From Blastococcus mobilis (lineage in GTDB: Bacteria; Actinomycetota; Actinomycetes; Mycobacteriales; Geodermatophilaceae): a stretch of DNA of 42,387 nucleotides. The DNA is taken from positions 1 to 42,387 of the forward strand of contig NZ_FZNO01000034.1 of the NCBI RefSeq assembly GCF_900188025.1. The letters are read 5' to 3'. Of this stretch, positions 18,177 to 26,548 are shown piece after piece; positions within the stretch are counted from its first letter, which is position 1, and each line of letters starts with the position of its first letter. The position numbers and the translations under genes were made by a program. The notes beneath the pieces are model-generated. The model saw only the letters and a list, made by a program, of their open reading frames with translations. It had not been told where the DNA came from and did no database searches.

Positions 18177-20720
18177 TCACATGGCGTCCCGTTCCCGGGC
18201 TCGCAGCGCCCGGGCGATCCCGTCGCGGCCTTCGGAGACCAGCCGGCGGAGCGGTGCCGGCTGCTCGGTGTCGGCCAGCCAGGCGTCGGCGGCCGCGATC
18301 GTCCGCGGCTCGACGATCTGCGGGAACAGGTACTGCACCGCGTTCTTGGCGATCTCCCCTGGCCGGCGATCCCACAGCGGGCGGATCTCGTCGAAGTACC
18401 GCTCGACGTAGCCGGACGTGAGCTCCTGCTGAGCCGGGTGCCAGAAGCCGAGCAAGGTCGCCTCGTGCACGGCGTTGGGGATCTCGTCGTCGTGGAAGAC
18501 CTTCTGCCAGGTCTCCTCCTTCGACTCCTTCGTCGGGCGCAGGGCCCGGGCCGTGGCGGCCTTGCGGACGCCGGTCGCGGTCGCGTCGCGCTCGGCCTCG
18601 GCGTCGATCTCGGCGTCACCGGCGGCCCCGATGGCCACGAGTCCGGAGAGGAAGGCCCAGCGGGCGTCGGTGTCCACCTCCAGGCCCTCCACCGTCCGCG
18701 AGCCGTCGAGGAGACCACGCAGCACGGCCGCGTGCTCCTCGGTCCGGGCGGCGCTGGCCAGGGTCCGCGACCACTGCAGCTGCATGTCGCTGCCGGCCGG
18801 GGCCGCCTCCAGGGCGCTCATGGCGTGGTCGGCGAGAGCGGCCCACCCCGTCGGCGCCCACGACGGGTCGGCGTAGGACCGGAGCGCGGTCTGGACCCGG
18901 GCCAGCAGCGCCTGGACGACGCTGATCTCGCTCTCCGCGTCGACCCCGGCCAGCACCAGTTGCACCCACTCGCGGGCCGGCAGCTCGGCGTCCCGGGTCA
19001 TGTCCCAGGCCGCCGACCAGCACAGCGCGCGGGCCAGCGGGTCCGGCATGGCTCCGATGCGAGTGCGCAGTGTGCCCAGTGACCGCTGGTCCAGCCGCAG
19101 CTTGGTGTAGGTGAGGTCGTCGTCGTTGACCAGCACCAGGTCGGCGACCGGGTGCCCGACGAGCTCGGTGACCTCGGTCTGGGCACCGGCGACGTCCAGC
19201 TCCACGCGGGCGGTGCGGGTCAGCCCGTCCGGGCCCTCGCTGTAGAGGCCGACGGCCAGCCGGTGGTTGCGCAGCACCGGGTGCTCCTCGACCGCCGTCT
19301 GCTCGATCGCGAAGCTCTTGTACCGGCCGTCGTTGGTCAGCTCGAAGACCGGGCGCAGGGTGTTCACCTGGCTGGTCTTCAGCCACTGTTCGACCCATTC
19401 ACCGAGGTCGCGGCCCGAGCTCTCCTCGAGCGGCGCGAGCAGGTCGGCCAGGGTGGTGTTGCCGAACTCGTGCTTGCGGAAGTAGCGGCGCACCCCGGCG
19501 AGGAACTCGTCGCGGCCGACGTAGGCCACCAGCTGCTTGAGCACCGAGGCGCCCTTGGCGTAGGTGATGCCGTCGAAGTTGACCTCGACCGCGGCGACGT
19601 CGGGGATGTCCGCGGCGATCGGGTGGGTGGAGGGCAGCTGGTCCTGCGCGTAGGCCCAGGCCTTCTCGGTGTTGGCGAAGGTGGTCCACGCCGTCGTGTA
19701 CTCGGTGGCCTCGGCCTGGCAGAGCGTGCTGATGTAGGTCGCGAAGGACTCGTTGAGCCAGAGGTCGTCCCACCACCGCATCGTCACCAGGTCGCCGAAC
19801 CACATGTGGCCGAGCTCGTGGAGGATCGTCTCCGCGCGGCGCTCGTAGGTGGCGCGGCTGACCTTCGACCGGAAGACGTAGTCCTCCAGGAAGGTCACCG
19901 CGCCGGCGTTCTCCATGGCCCCCGCGTTGAACTCGGGCACGAAGAGCTGGTCGTACTTGTCGAACGGGTACGGGTAGTCGAAGACCCGGTGGTAGAAGTC
20001 GAAGCCTTGCTTGGTGACGCGGAAGAGCTCGTCGGCGTCGAGGTGCTGGGCCAGCGAGGCGCGGCAGTACAGCCCGAGCGGGATGCCCTCGTGGAGATCG
20101 GTGACCTTGGCGTACGGCCCGGCGATCAACGCCACCAGGTAGGTGGAGATGCGCTTCGTGGGCTCGAAGTGCGCCAGCTGCGAGCCGGCGGGCCCCGCCT
20201 CGATCGTGCGGCCACCGCTGTTGGAGATGACCTGCCAGTCGAACGGCGCTACGACGTGCAGCGTGAACGTGGCCTTGAGGTCGGGCTGGTCGAAGCAGGC
20301 GAACATGCGCTTGGCGTCGGCCGGCTCGAACTGCGTGTAGAGGTAGACCTGCCCGTCGACCGGGTCGGCGAAGCGGTGCAGCCCCTCCCCGGAGTTGGAG
20401 TACTGGCAGTCGGCCGTGACCACCAGGGTGTTCTGCTCGGCCAGCCCGGGCAGAGGCAGTCCGCCCTCCTCGGTGTAGCTGCTCACGTCCAGCTCGACGC
20501 CGTTGAGCGTGGCGGAGTGCACGGTCTCCGCGACCAGGTCGATGAACGTCTCGGCCCCGGCCTGCCGGGAGGCGAACTCGACGGTCGTGACCGAGCGGAA
20601 GGTGCGCTCGCCGGGGTGCCCGTCGCCGTCGGTGACGTCGAGCTGGAGGTCGTAGCTCTGCACGGCGAGGAGTTCGGCGCGGGCAGCGGCATCGGTGCGG
20701 GTCAGGTTGGGTACGGCCAC
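18177..20720 (-). CDS. pepN: Aminopeptidase N (M1 family)
   Basis: A zinc aminopeptidase of 847 aa releasing N-terminal residues from peptides in the cytoplasm. GAMEN (residues 267-271) recognises the substrate N-terminus, and [12 protein letters not shown] (from 301) with NESFATY supplies the HExxH-x18-E zinc site. The C-terminal ERAP1-like helical domain runs to [13 protein letters not shown] at 20720 was chosen because it begins the conserved [15 protein letters not shown] segment typical of actinobacterial PepN; frames further upstream run into the divergent gene. There is no clear Shine-Dalgarno sequence. A GAAGCT hexamer 7 nt upstream may be a leaderless -10. Confidence 0.95.
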   Translation of the reverse strand: MAVPNLTRTDAAARAELLAVQSYDLQLDVTDGDGHPGERTFRSVTTVEFASRQAGAETFIDLVAETVHSATLNGVELDVSSYTEEGGLPLPGLAEQNTLVVTADCQYSNSGEGLHRFADPVDGQVYLYTQFEPADAKRMFACFDQPDLKATFTLHVVAPFDWQVISNSGGRTIEAGPAGSQLAHFEPTKRISTYLVALIAGPYAKVTDLHEGIPLGLYCRASLAQHLDADELFRVTKQGFDFYHRVFDYPYPFDKYDQLFVPEFNAGAMENAGAVTFLEDYVFRSKVSRATYERRAETILHELGHMWFGDLVTMRWWDDLWLNESFATYISTLCQAEATEYTTAWTTFANTEKAWAYAQDQLPSTHPIAADIPDVAAVEVNFDGITYAKGASVLKQLVAYVGRDEFLAGVRRYFRKHEFGNTTLADLLAPLEESSGRDLGEWVEQWLKTSQVNTLRPVFELTNDGRYKSFAIEQTAVEEHPVLRNHRLAVGLYSEGPDGLTRTARVELDVAGAQTEVTELVGHPVADLVLVNDDDLTYTKLRLDQRSLGTLRTRIGAMPDPLARALCWSAAWDMTRDAELPAREWVQLVLAGVDAESEISVVQALLARVQTALRSYADPSWAPTGWAALADHAMSALEAAPAGSDMQLQWSRTLASAARTEEHAAVLRGLLDGSRTVEGLEVDTDARWAFLSGLVAIGAAGDAEIDAEAERDATATGVRKAATARALRPTKESKEETWQKVFHDDEIPNAVHEATLLGFWHPAQQELTSGYVERYFDEIRPLWDRRPGEIAKNAVQYLFPQIVEPRTIAAADAWLADTEQPAPLRRLVSEGRDGIARALRARERDAM

Positions 20721-20830
20721 ACCTGGCAGCTTCCCATGTGCGGGCGACACCTTTTCTCCCGCTCTGCAGCGGATCGGTCCCACCCCCGGGAACAAGACGA
20801 CAGCGATCCGGATTGGCAGTGGAGCAGCAC

Positions 20831-20850
20831 GCCCGGCCGATCGGCCGGGC
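20831..20850. promoter_or_regulatory. Perfect 20-bp palindrome between divergent pepN and DsbA-family genes
   Basis: GCCCGGCCGA is followed directly by its reverse complement TCGGCCGGGC. It lies 23 nt before the ATG of the Rv2466c-like gene and 110 nt from the pepN start. It could be an operator for a dimeric regulator or a cruciform/hairpin in the 5' leader; the high GC content makes chance occurrence less negligible. Confidence 0.45.
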
Positions 20851-20873
20851 AACGGACCGTGAGGAGCCGGACG

Positions 20874-21536
20874 ATGACCGACGCAGTGCAGAGCGCCCCC
20901 ACGAAGGCCCGGGTCGACTTCTGGTTCGACCCGCTGTGCCCCTGGGCCTGGCTGACCAGCCGGTGGGTGCTCGAGGCCACCAAGGTGCGCGACATCGACC
21001 TGCACTGGCACGTCATGTCCCTCGCCGTGCTCAACCGGGGCCGCGACCTCCCGGAGGACTACCAGGACACGATGAAGAAGGCGATCGGCCCCGTCCGGGT
21101 CGCGATCGCCGCCGCCCAGCAGCACGGGGACGGCGTCCTGGGTGACCTCTACACCGCGATGGGGACGCTGCGGCACCACGAGGGGCTCGAGCTCGACGAG
21201 ATCATCGCCCCCGCGCTCGAGCGGGTCGGGCTCCCGGCCGAGCTCGCTGCCGCCGCCGACTCCACCGAGTACGACGAGTCGCTGGAGAAGAGCCACCACG
21301 AGGGCATGGACCCGGTCGGCGACGACGTCGGCACGCCGGTCATGCACATCGACGGCGTCGCATTCTTCGGCCCGGTGATCAGCAAGGTCCCCACCGGCGA
21401 GGACGCCGGCAAGGCGTTCGACGGCGCCGTCCTCCTGGCCAACCTCCCCGACTTCTGGGAGCTCAAGCGCACCCGGCTCTCCGGCCCCGACATGGACTCC
21501 GTCCCCGCCGACGCCCTCGAGCTCACCCGCCGCTGA
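20874..21536 (+). CDS. DsbA-family protein related to mycothiol-dependent nitroreductase Rv2466c, CPWA active site
   Basis: A thioredoxin-fold protein of 220 aa close to M. tuberculosis Rv2466c across its length: [66 protein letters not shown]. Rv2466c has a CPWC centre and uses mycothiol. Here it reads Cys22-Pro-Trp-Ala25, so the resolving cysteine is missing and a monothiol mechanism through a mixed disulfide with mycothiol is likely. ATG at 20874 follows GAGGAG. A perfect palindrome sits just upstream and repeat copy D begins at the next base after its stop. Confidence 0.88.
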   Translation: MTDAVQSAPTKARVDFWFDPLCPWAWLTSRWVLEATKVRDIDLHWHVMSLAVLNRGRDLPEDYQDTMKKAIGPVRVAIAAAQQHGDGVLGDLYTAMGTLRHHEGLELDEIIAPALERVGLPAELAAAADSTEYDESLEKSHHEGMDPVGDDVGTPVMHIDGVAFFGPVISKVPTGEDAGKAFDGAVLLANLPDFWELKRTRLSGPDMDSVPADALELTRR

Positions 21537-21645
21537 AGAAGGACCCCGCTGCCCCCCGCCATGGGAGGACCCCGTCCTCCTCACGCCGCGCAAGTTCGGC
21601 GCGAGCCTCGGGACGGGGCCGGCGGCGGGCCCCTGCAGGGCCCGT
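21537..21645 (+). repeat. Dispersed palindromic repeat, copy D (composite of types 1 and 2)
   Basis: The element starts at the base after the stop codon in the same orientation. Its ends, AAGGACCCCGCTGCCCCCC and GGCGGG.CCCTGCAGGG, match the ends of copies A and C, while its middle GGACCCCGTCCTCCTCAC ... GAGCCTC.GGACGGGGCC matches copy B. CCCCGTCC (21570-21577) pairs with GGACGGGG (21611-21618). It looks like a type 2 element inserted into or replacing the core of a type 1 element. Confidence 0.8.
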
Positions 21646-21657
21646 GACGGGGTTGGG

Positions 21658-21663
21658 CATGCT
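21658..21663 (+). promoter_or_regulatory. Probable -10 element (CATGCT) of leaderless SDR mRNA
   Basis: CATGCT, a one-base variant of TANNNT, ends 6 nt before GTG at 21670. It lies immediately downstream of repeat copy D, and no Shine-Dalgarno sequence is present. Confidence 0.4.
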
Positions 21664-21669
21664 GTCGCG

Positions 21670-22425
21670 GTGCCGCACCCCACTCGCCAGCGCATCCTCA
21701 TCACCGGTGCCAGCTCCGGACTCGGCGAGGGCATGGCCCGCCGCTTCGCCGCCATGGGTCGCGATCTGGCGCTCGTCGCCCGGCGCGCCGAGCTGCTCGA
21801 TGCGCTGGAGAAGGACCTGCTGGCGGGCCACCCCGGCATCCGGGTGACGACGGCGGCGCTCGACGTCGACGACCCGGAGGCCGTGGCCCGGGTCGTTCCC
21901 GCGCTGGCCGACGAGCTCGGCGGCCTCGATCGCGTCGTCGTCAACGCCGGGATCGGCAAGGGCGCCTCGATCGGCACCGGCAAGGCGTGGGCGAACCGGG
22001 CGACGCTGCTCACCAACGTCCTGGGCTCGCACGCCCAGTGCGAGGCGGCGATGGAGCTGTTCCGCGCGCAGGGCGCCGGCCATCTGGTGCTGATCTCCTC
22101 GGTCGCTTCCATCCGCGGCATGCGCGGCACCCGCACGGCGTACGGGGCGAGCAAGGCGGCGCTGAATGCGCTGGCCGAGGGCATGCGGTCGGACGTGTAC
22201 GGCTCGCAGATCAGGATCTCGACCATCCTGCCCGGCTACATCGAGACCGACATCAACGTCGGCCGCCGCGGCCCCTTCACGGTGGGCCTCGACAAGGGCG
22301 TGCAGGCGCTCACCGAGGTCATCGAGCGGGAGCCGGTGCGCGGTTACGTGCCGGAGTGGCCGTGGCGTGCCGTGGCCGGGCTGCTCCGCGTGCTTCCCCT
22401 CCCGGTCGTCCGCCGCCTCACCTGA
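21670..22425 (+). CDS. Short-chain dehydrogenase/reductase
   Basis: A classical SDR of 251 aa. The NAD(P)-binding motif TGASSGLGEG lies near the N-terminus, VVVNAGI is the NAG motif, ISSVAS supplies the catalytic Ser and YGASK the Tyr and Lys. Basic residues after beta-2 (ARRAELL) suggest NADP preference. A C-terminal hydrophobic stretch with PEWPWRAVAGLLRVLPLPVVRRL suggests membrane association, as in SDRs acting on lipids. The substrate is unknown. GTG at 21670 fits the conserved QRILITGASSG start. The gene converges on a decayed MBL-fold gene. Confidence 0.9.
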   Translation: MPHPTRQRILITGASSGLGEGMARRFAAMGRDLALVARRAELLDALEKDLLAGHPGIRVTTAALDVDDPEAVARVVPALADELGGLDRVVVNAGIGKGASIGTGKAWANRATLLTNVLGSHAQCEAAMELFRAQGAGHLVLISSVASIRGMRGTRTAYGASKAALNALAEGMRSDVYGSQIRISTILPGYIETDINVGRRGPFTVGLDKGVQALTEVIEREPVRGYVPEWPWRAVAGLLRVLPLPVVRRLT

Positions 22426-22459
22426 AGGGCGTCGGGTGGGTCCACCGGCGCGGTCCGCA

Positions 22460-22816
22460 TCAACTCCGCTCCGGCTCGTCCCCGTCCGCGCGGAGTTCGG
22501 CCAGGACGGCGGCGTGCTGGTCCTCCGCCGTCGCCACCAGTGCTGAGGCGCAGCCCCCCGAGCCCCGGACCGTCGCGGGACGGAAGGCGGCGTTGCCGAA
22601 GCAGTGGTCGTAGTGCGCGGAGGTGTTGACCACGGTCCACGGGTGCGGGGTGACCGGCCGGACCGCGGCGATCAGGTCGGCCGACTCGCCCAGCTGGGGT
22701 CGGGTGTCGACGACCAGGCAGGCGCCGTCGCCCGCGACCAGCCCGCAGTTGACATCCAGCTCGGGGTGGCGCCGCACGAGAACGCCCTGCGCCACCTCCT
22801 GCCAGACGGCGCTCAC
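22460..22816 (-). pseudogene. Truncated, zinc-site-damaged MBL-fold hydrolase
   Basis: A reading frame of 118 aa begins with GTG at 22816, inside the DUF429 stop (GTGA). VWQEVAQGVLVRRHPELDVN and LVAGDGACLVVDTRP are the first strands of an MBL-fold hydrolase, leading to NTSAHYDHCFGNAAFR. In active members this is NTHAHYDH; the first zinc His is Ser here (codon TCC). The frame stops about 45 residues later, whereas the family is normally 240-300 aa, and the SDR gene occupies the following sequence. Loss of the metal ligand together with loss of the C-terminal half points to a decaying gene. Confidence 0.75.
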
Positions 22817-23490
22817 CAGCAGATCCGCATCGGACGTCCGCGGCGGTCGGTCGTGCCGTCCCCGACGCACTCGCCCCGCCCCTGCGCCAGCCGCTGGGCC
22901 GACCATGCCGCGGCGCAGGCATCCAGGGCGTCGATGAGGGGGATGCCCACCGGCGCCCGGGCCAAGGCCTCCTCGACGTCCATCACGGCGCGGAGGGCGC
23001 GCAGCCGCTGGACGGTCCCGCGCGCGCTGCCCTTCCGTTCCCTGACGCCCGCGTCCAGCGCTCGGAACGCCAGCTCCGGGTGCACCTCGACCACCCGGTC
23101 GGTCGGCGGCTCGCCCAGTGCGTCGTCGAGCTCCCGGATGGCCTTCACGAGCTGGAAGGCCTGTGCCGACGGGGCACGTGGGGGATCGGTCGCCGCCCGG
23201 GAGAGGGCCCGGGCCTCGGCGTAGTCGTCAGTACCGAGCACGGTCCGCACGGGCGCGGGGAAGACCGAGCCGGCGGCACCGAGCCCGCGGAGGCGTCGCG
23301 CCGCCGCCACGTCGCAGGCCCGGACGCCGGTCTCGGACAGCCCGATGGGCATGTCGATCGCGACGAGCTCGACGGCCGGCACCGCGAGGACGGCGGCCAC
23401 GTCCGGCAGGTCCAGGAGGGTGACGGTCCCCTCGTCGAGCAGGGCCCCGGCCCACCGCCCGCGCCAGCCGTCGACCCCGAGCACCGCCAT
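22813..23490 (-). CDS. DUF429 protein, predicted RNase H-fold nuclease
   Basis: A protein of 225 aa. The N-terminal VLGVDGWRGRWAGALL with Asp7, the AIDMPIGL motif and EVHPELAF are the acidic signature blocks of DUF429, a family with a predicted RNase H-like fold and no established substrate. The spacing of these blocks is normal and the protein looks intact. Its ATG is only 26 nt from the divergent rpiB start, and a CAGGCT hexamer 6 nt upstream suggests a leaderless start. Its stop overlaps the start of the decayed MBL gene. Confidence 0.82.
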   Translation of the reverse strand: MAVLGVDGWRGRWAGALLDEGTVTLLDLPDVAAVLAVPAVELVAIDMPIGLSETGVRACDVAAARRLRGLGAAGSVFPAPVRTVLGTDDYAEARALSRAATDPPRAPSAQAFQLVKAIRELDDALGEPPTDRVVEVHPELAFRALDAGVRERKGSARGTVQRLRALRAVMDVEEALARAPVGIPLIDALDACAAAWSAQRLAQGRGECVGDGTTDRRGRPMRICW

Positions 23491-23496
23491 GCCGGG

Positions 23497-23509
23497 AGCC
23501 TGACAGACT
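23497..23509. promoter_or_regulatory. Back-to-back -10 hexamers of divergent DUF429 and rpiB genes
   Basis: On the minus strand CAGGCT (23497-23502) lies 6 nt before the DUF429 ATG. On the plus strand CAGACT (23504-23509) lies 7 nt before the rpiB GTG. One base separates them, so each -35 region must lie inside the other gene and the two promoters probably exclude each other. Both are one-base deviations from TANNNT. Confidence 0.4.
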
Positions 23510-23516
23510 CGCGGCC

Positions 23517-24008
23517 GTGCGCGTCTTCATCGGTACCGACCACGCAGGCCTCGAGTTCAAGGAGCACCTGAAGCAGGCGCTCGCCGACGCCGGCCACGAG
23601 CCGGTCGACTGCGGCGCGTTCGAGTACGACGCCCAGGACGACTACCCGCCCTTCTGCTTCGAGGTGGGGGAGCGCACGGTGACCGAGCCCGGCTCGCTCG
23701 GCGTCGTCATCGGGGGCTCGGGCAACGGCGAGCAGATGGCGGCCAACAAGGTGCCCGGCGTGCGTGCCGCGCTCGTCTGGAACGTCGCCACCGCGCAGCT
23801 GGCCCGCCAGCACAACGACGCGAACGTCGTCTCCATCGGCGCCCGGCAGCACAGCCCGGAGGAGGCGACGGAGCTCGTCCTCGAGTTCCTCCGGACGCCG
23901 TTCAGCGAGGACGAGCGGCACGTCCGCCGGATCGGCCTGATCAGCGACTACGAGCGCGACCGCCACCGCCCGTCCGGAGGGTTGCCCACGCGCCCCGAGC
24001 ACCCGTGA
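23517..24008 (+). CDS. rpiB: Ribose-5-phosphate isomerase B
   Basis: A cytoplasmic enzyme of 163 aa interconverting ribose 5-phosphate and ribulose 5-phosphate in the pentose phosphate pathway. FIGTDHAGLEFKEHL, VVIGGSGNGEQMAANKVPGV and NDANVVSIGAR are the family motifs. As in M. tuberculosis RpiB, the catalytic Cys of E. coli is absent and Glu72 in GNGEQ serves as base. GTG at 23517 begins the conserved RVFIGTDHAG; there is no Shine-Dalgarno sequence. The C-terminal about 20 residues are a Pro/Arg-rich extension. Confidence 0.95.
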   Translation: MRVFIGTDHAGLEFKEHLKQALADAGHEPVDCGAFEYDAQDDYPPFCFEVGERTVTEPGSLGVVIGGSGNGEQMAANKVPGVRAALVWNVATAQLARQHNDANVVSIGARQHSPEEATELVLEFLRTPFSEDERHVRRIGLISDYERDRHRPSGGLPTRPEHP

Positions 24009-24247
24009 CGCCCGTGGGCGGCGGCGCCCTCCTGGCCCCGGTGGACCGCTCCGCGGAGGCCCGGTTCCCGGAGGGGTAGCGCGCGCCGACGGGAGAACCC
24101 GACGGGCGCGGAACGCCGACCGGCGGGCACTACTTCTCATTCGCGCGTCACCCGTCGGTCACCGGGAGCACGCGCTCCGGTCACCTCCCTGGACAGGATC
24201 GGTGGAGGGCCGGACGTCGGCCCGCCGACGTCCCAGAGGAGCGCCTC

Positions 24248-25930
24248 TTGTCCGGTCGCCACGACCACCCGCACGGCCATCACCACCACGACCACGGTCA
24301 CGACGACCACGGGGGCGCCGACTACAGCGACCTGACGATCCCCGACACCGAACTGCGACCGGCCGACGTGTCCCGCCGCCGGTTCCTCCAGGCGGCCGGC
24401 GTCGTCGGCGCCGGCCTGGCCATCGGCGGTTTCGCCGGGCCCAGGCCCGCCACCGCGGCGCCCGGTGGCGGGCGGGGGCGGCTGGAGGGCCTCGTCTGGC
24501 TCAACGGTGATCACCACATCCACACCCAGTACAGCTCGGACGGGCTCTACACCGTGCGCACGCAGGTCGAGGAGGCCCGTCGCCACGGTGTGAACTGGCT
24601 GGTCATCACCGACCACGGCTCGAACGCCCACGCCCGCATCGGCGTGGACAAGGTCAACCCCGACATCGTCGCGGCCCGGTCGGAGCTCCGCGACATGCTC
24701 GTCTTCCAGGGCCTGGAGTGGAACATCCCCGCCGCCGAGCACGGCACGGTGTTCGTGGCGCCGAACAGCAACGAGCTCACGGTGCTCAAGGAGTTCGAGC
24801 AGCAGTTCGACGGAACCGTGAACGGGTGGGGTGCCGGTACGCCCGCCAACGAGCAGCACGCCGTCGATGCCATCCGGTGGCTGGGGCAGCAGATGCTCTC
24901 CGGGCGTACCCCCAGCGCGCTGTTCCTCGCCAACCACCCTGCCCGCCGCGGCATCGACTCCCCGCACGAGATCCGGCAGTGGCAGGAGGCCGATCCGCGC
25001 GTGGCCATCGGCATGGAGGGGGCCCCGGGGCACCAGGCCGCGTCCATCCCCACCCCGAACGGCCCCGGCTCGGGCCGCGGTTTCTACACCGGCTCGCCGA
25101 GCGCCGCCAGCTTCCCCGGCTACCCGCTGGAGTCCTATCGCACGTTCGGGGGCTTCGACTGGATGACGGCGAAGGTCGGGGGACTGTGGGACTCCCTGCT
25201 GGCCGAGGGCCGCCCCTGGTTCATCACCGCCAACTCCGACGCCCACTCCGTCTGGGCCGACGACCGCATCCGCCCGCCCGGGCAGGACAACTCCGCGTAC
25301 TTCAACGCCAACGGCAGGTACGGCGACCCGGTGTCCACCGGCACACCCCGGTACGACCGGGGCGACTTCTGGCCCGGCTACTACTCCCGGACCTGGGTCG
25401 GGGCGGCCGACCGTTCCTACATGGGCGTGATGGACGCGCTCCGCGCCGGCCGGGTCTGGGTGGGGCACGGCGACCTCATCGACGGCCTCGTGGTGACCGT
25501 CCGCGGCAGCGGCGGGAGCAACCCGCCCGGGACCCTGGGCGAGAAGGTGACCGTGGGCAGGGGTGAGGACGTGCACCTGCAGGTGCGCATCACCCCACGC
25601 CGCACTCCGAACGCCCACGGCGACGTCCCCCGGCTGGCCAGGGTGGACCTCATCTCCGGCCCCGTCACCGGTCCCACGGGCGACCGCGACGCCATGAGCG
25701 CGCCCGCCACCGGGGTGACGAAGTCCTTCGAGGTCCGGGGCGGCGGCGAGATGGTGATCAACCACGTCTTCCGCGCGGTCGACCGGTCGTTCTACCTGCG
25801 TCTGCGGGGAACCGACGGGAACGTCAGTGCCCCGGGGAGCATCGAGCCCCGGCAGGACCCCGTCGGCAACAGCGACCCGTGGCAGGACCTCTGGTTCTAC
25901 GCCAACCCCGTCTTCGTCGACGTGGTCTGA
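24248..25930 (+). CDS. Tat-exported PHP-domain metallophosphoesterase with His-rich N-terminus
   Basis: A protein of 560 aa. Residues 42-48 read SRRRFLQ followed by a hydrophobic segment and an Ala-rich cleavage region: a twin-arginine signal. Before it lies an unusual run with ten His and several Asp between residues 5 and 21. The mature part has PHP motifs: GDHHIHTQYSSDG, VITDHGSN, FLANHPARRG and a C-terminal TANSDAHSVW, so it should bind two or three metals and hydrolyse a phosphoester outside the cell. TTG at 24248 is preceded by AGAGGAGCG; if translation began after the His run the Tat n-region would still be intact. The 240 nt before it show only short weak dyads. Confidence 0.82.
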   Translation: MSGRHDHPHGHHHHDHGHDDHGGADYSDLTIPDTELRPADVSRRRFLQAAGVVGAGLAIGGFAGPRPATAAPGGGRGRLEGLVWLNGDHHIHTQYSSDGLYTVRTQVEEARRHGVNWLVITDHGSNAHARIGVDKVNPDIVAARSELRDMLVFQGLEWNIPAAEHGTVFVAPNSNELTVLKEFEQQFDGTVNGWGAGTPANEQHAVDAIRWLGQQMLSGRTPSALFLANHPARRGIDSPHEIRQWQEADPRVAIGMEGAPGHQAASIPTPNGPGSGRGFYTGSPSAASFPGYPLESYRTFGGFDWMTAKVGGLWDSLLAEGRPWFITANSDAHSVWADDRIRPPGQDNSAYFNANGRYGDPVSTGTPRYDRGDFWPGYYSRTWVGAADRSYMGVMDALRAGRVWVGHGDLIDGLVVTVRGSGGSNPPGTLGEKVTVGRGEDVHLQVRITPRRTPNAHGDVPRLARVDLISGPVTGPTGDRDAMSAPATGVTKSFEVRGGGEMVINHVFRAVDRSFYLRLRGTDGNVSAPGSIEPRQDPVGNSDPWQDLWFYANPVFVDVV

Positions 25931-25936
25931 GCCCGC

Positions 25937-26527
25937 ATGGACTGCTGGATCGCCATGTGCGTTCCCGGCGGTGCCTCACTGGCCGCACTCGCCGAGGTCG
26001 AGCACCGGGTGCTCGGCCTCGGCGAGGCGCTGGGCGGGGCCCCGTGGGTGGTCACGCACCAGGTTCGCGCGGCCGAGGGAGGTCACTACGCGGGTTCCCT
26101 CCAGACGCAGCGCGGGGAGCAGGCCGTCGTGCAGTTCGCCGAACTGGCCGATGCGTCGGGGGGTGGCTGGGGGCTGGTGGACGGGACCGGGCTGGTGCGT
26201 GGTGGCGGTGAGGAGACGCACATGGCGCACGCGCTGGCCTCGGCCATCGCTCACCGCGACCGCACCGAGGGCCGGGTCGTCCGGTTCCCGGGGCAGGCCG
26301 ACCTGCCGGAGCAGCTGTCCCTGGAGGAGCTGGTCGAGCGAACCGTCGTGGAGGACGTGGTCCGGGTCGGGGTGGCCGAGGACGCGTCGCCGCTGCTCCG
26401 CACCAACGGGTACGTGCGCCTGGAGCTGGCCGACGGGCGGGTACGGCTCCCGGTGATCCCCTGGGACGACGGCGAAGTGTGCCCGTTCGAGCAGCGGGAT
26501 CAGCATCCGTGCTGCGACGGCCATTGA
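25937..26527 (+). CDS. Hypothetical protein with Cys/His-rich C-terminus
   Basis: A protein of 196 aa that I do not recognise. It starts 6 nt after the PHP gene stop in the same direction, so it is probably co-transcribed. There is no signal peptide or membrane helix. The middle contains GGGWGLVDGTGLVRGGGEE and LSLEELVERTVVEDVVRVGVAE, suggesting a compact alpha/beta protein. The tail CPFEQRDQHPCCDGH has three Cys and two His and could bind a metal. The N-terminal MDCWIAMCV also has two Cys. It converges on eis with a 21-nt gap. Confidence 0.65.
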   Translation: MDCWIAMCVPGGASLAALAEVEHRVLGLGEALGGAPWVVTHQVRAAEGGHYAGSLQTQRGEQAVVQFAELADASGGGWGLVDGTGLVRGGGEETHMAHALASAIAHRDRTEGRVVRFPGQADLPEQLSLEELVERTVVEDVVRVGVAEDASPLLRTNGYVRLELADGRVRLPVIPWDDGEVCPFEQRDQHPCCDGH

Positions 26528-26548
26528 CGGCCGCGGAGACGGCTGGGC

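Noticed and set aside
20720-22226. Extension of the pepN frame upstream to about 1349 codons
   Set aside because: The frame is open but overlaps the DsbA-like and SDR genes in antisense and lacks conserved sequence before PNLTRTD.
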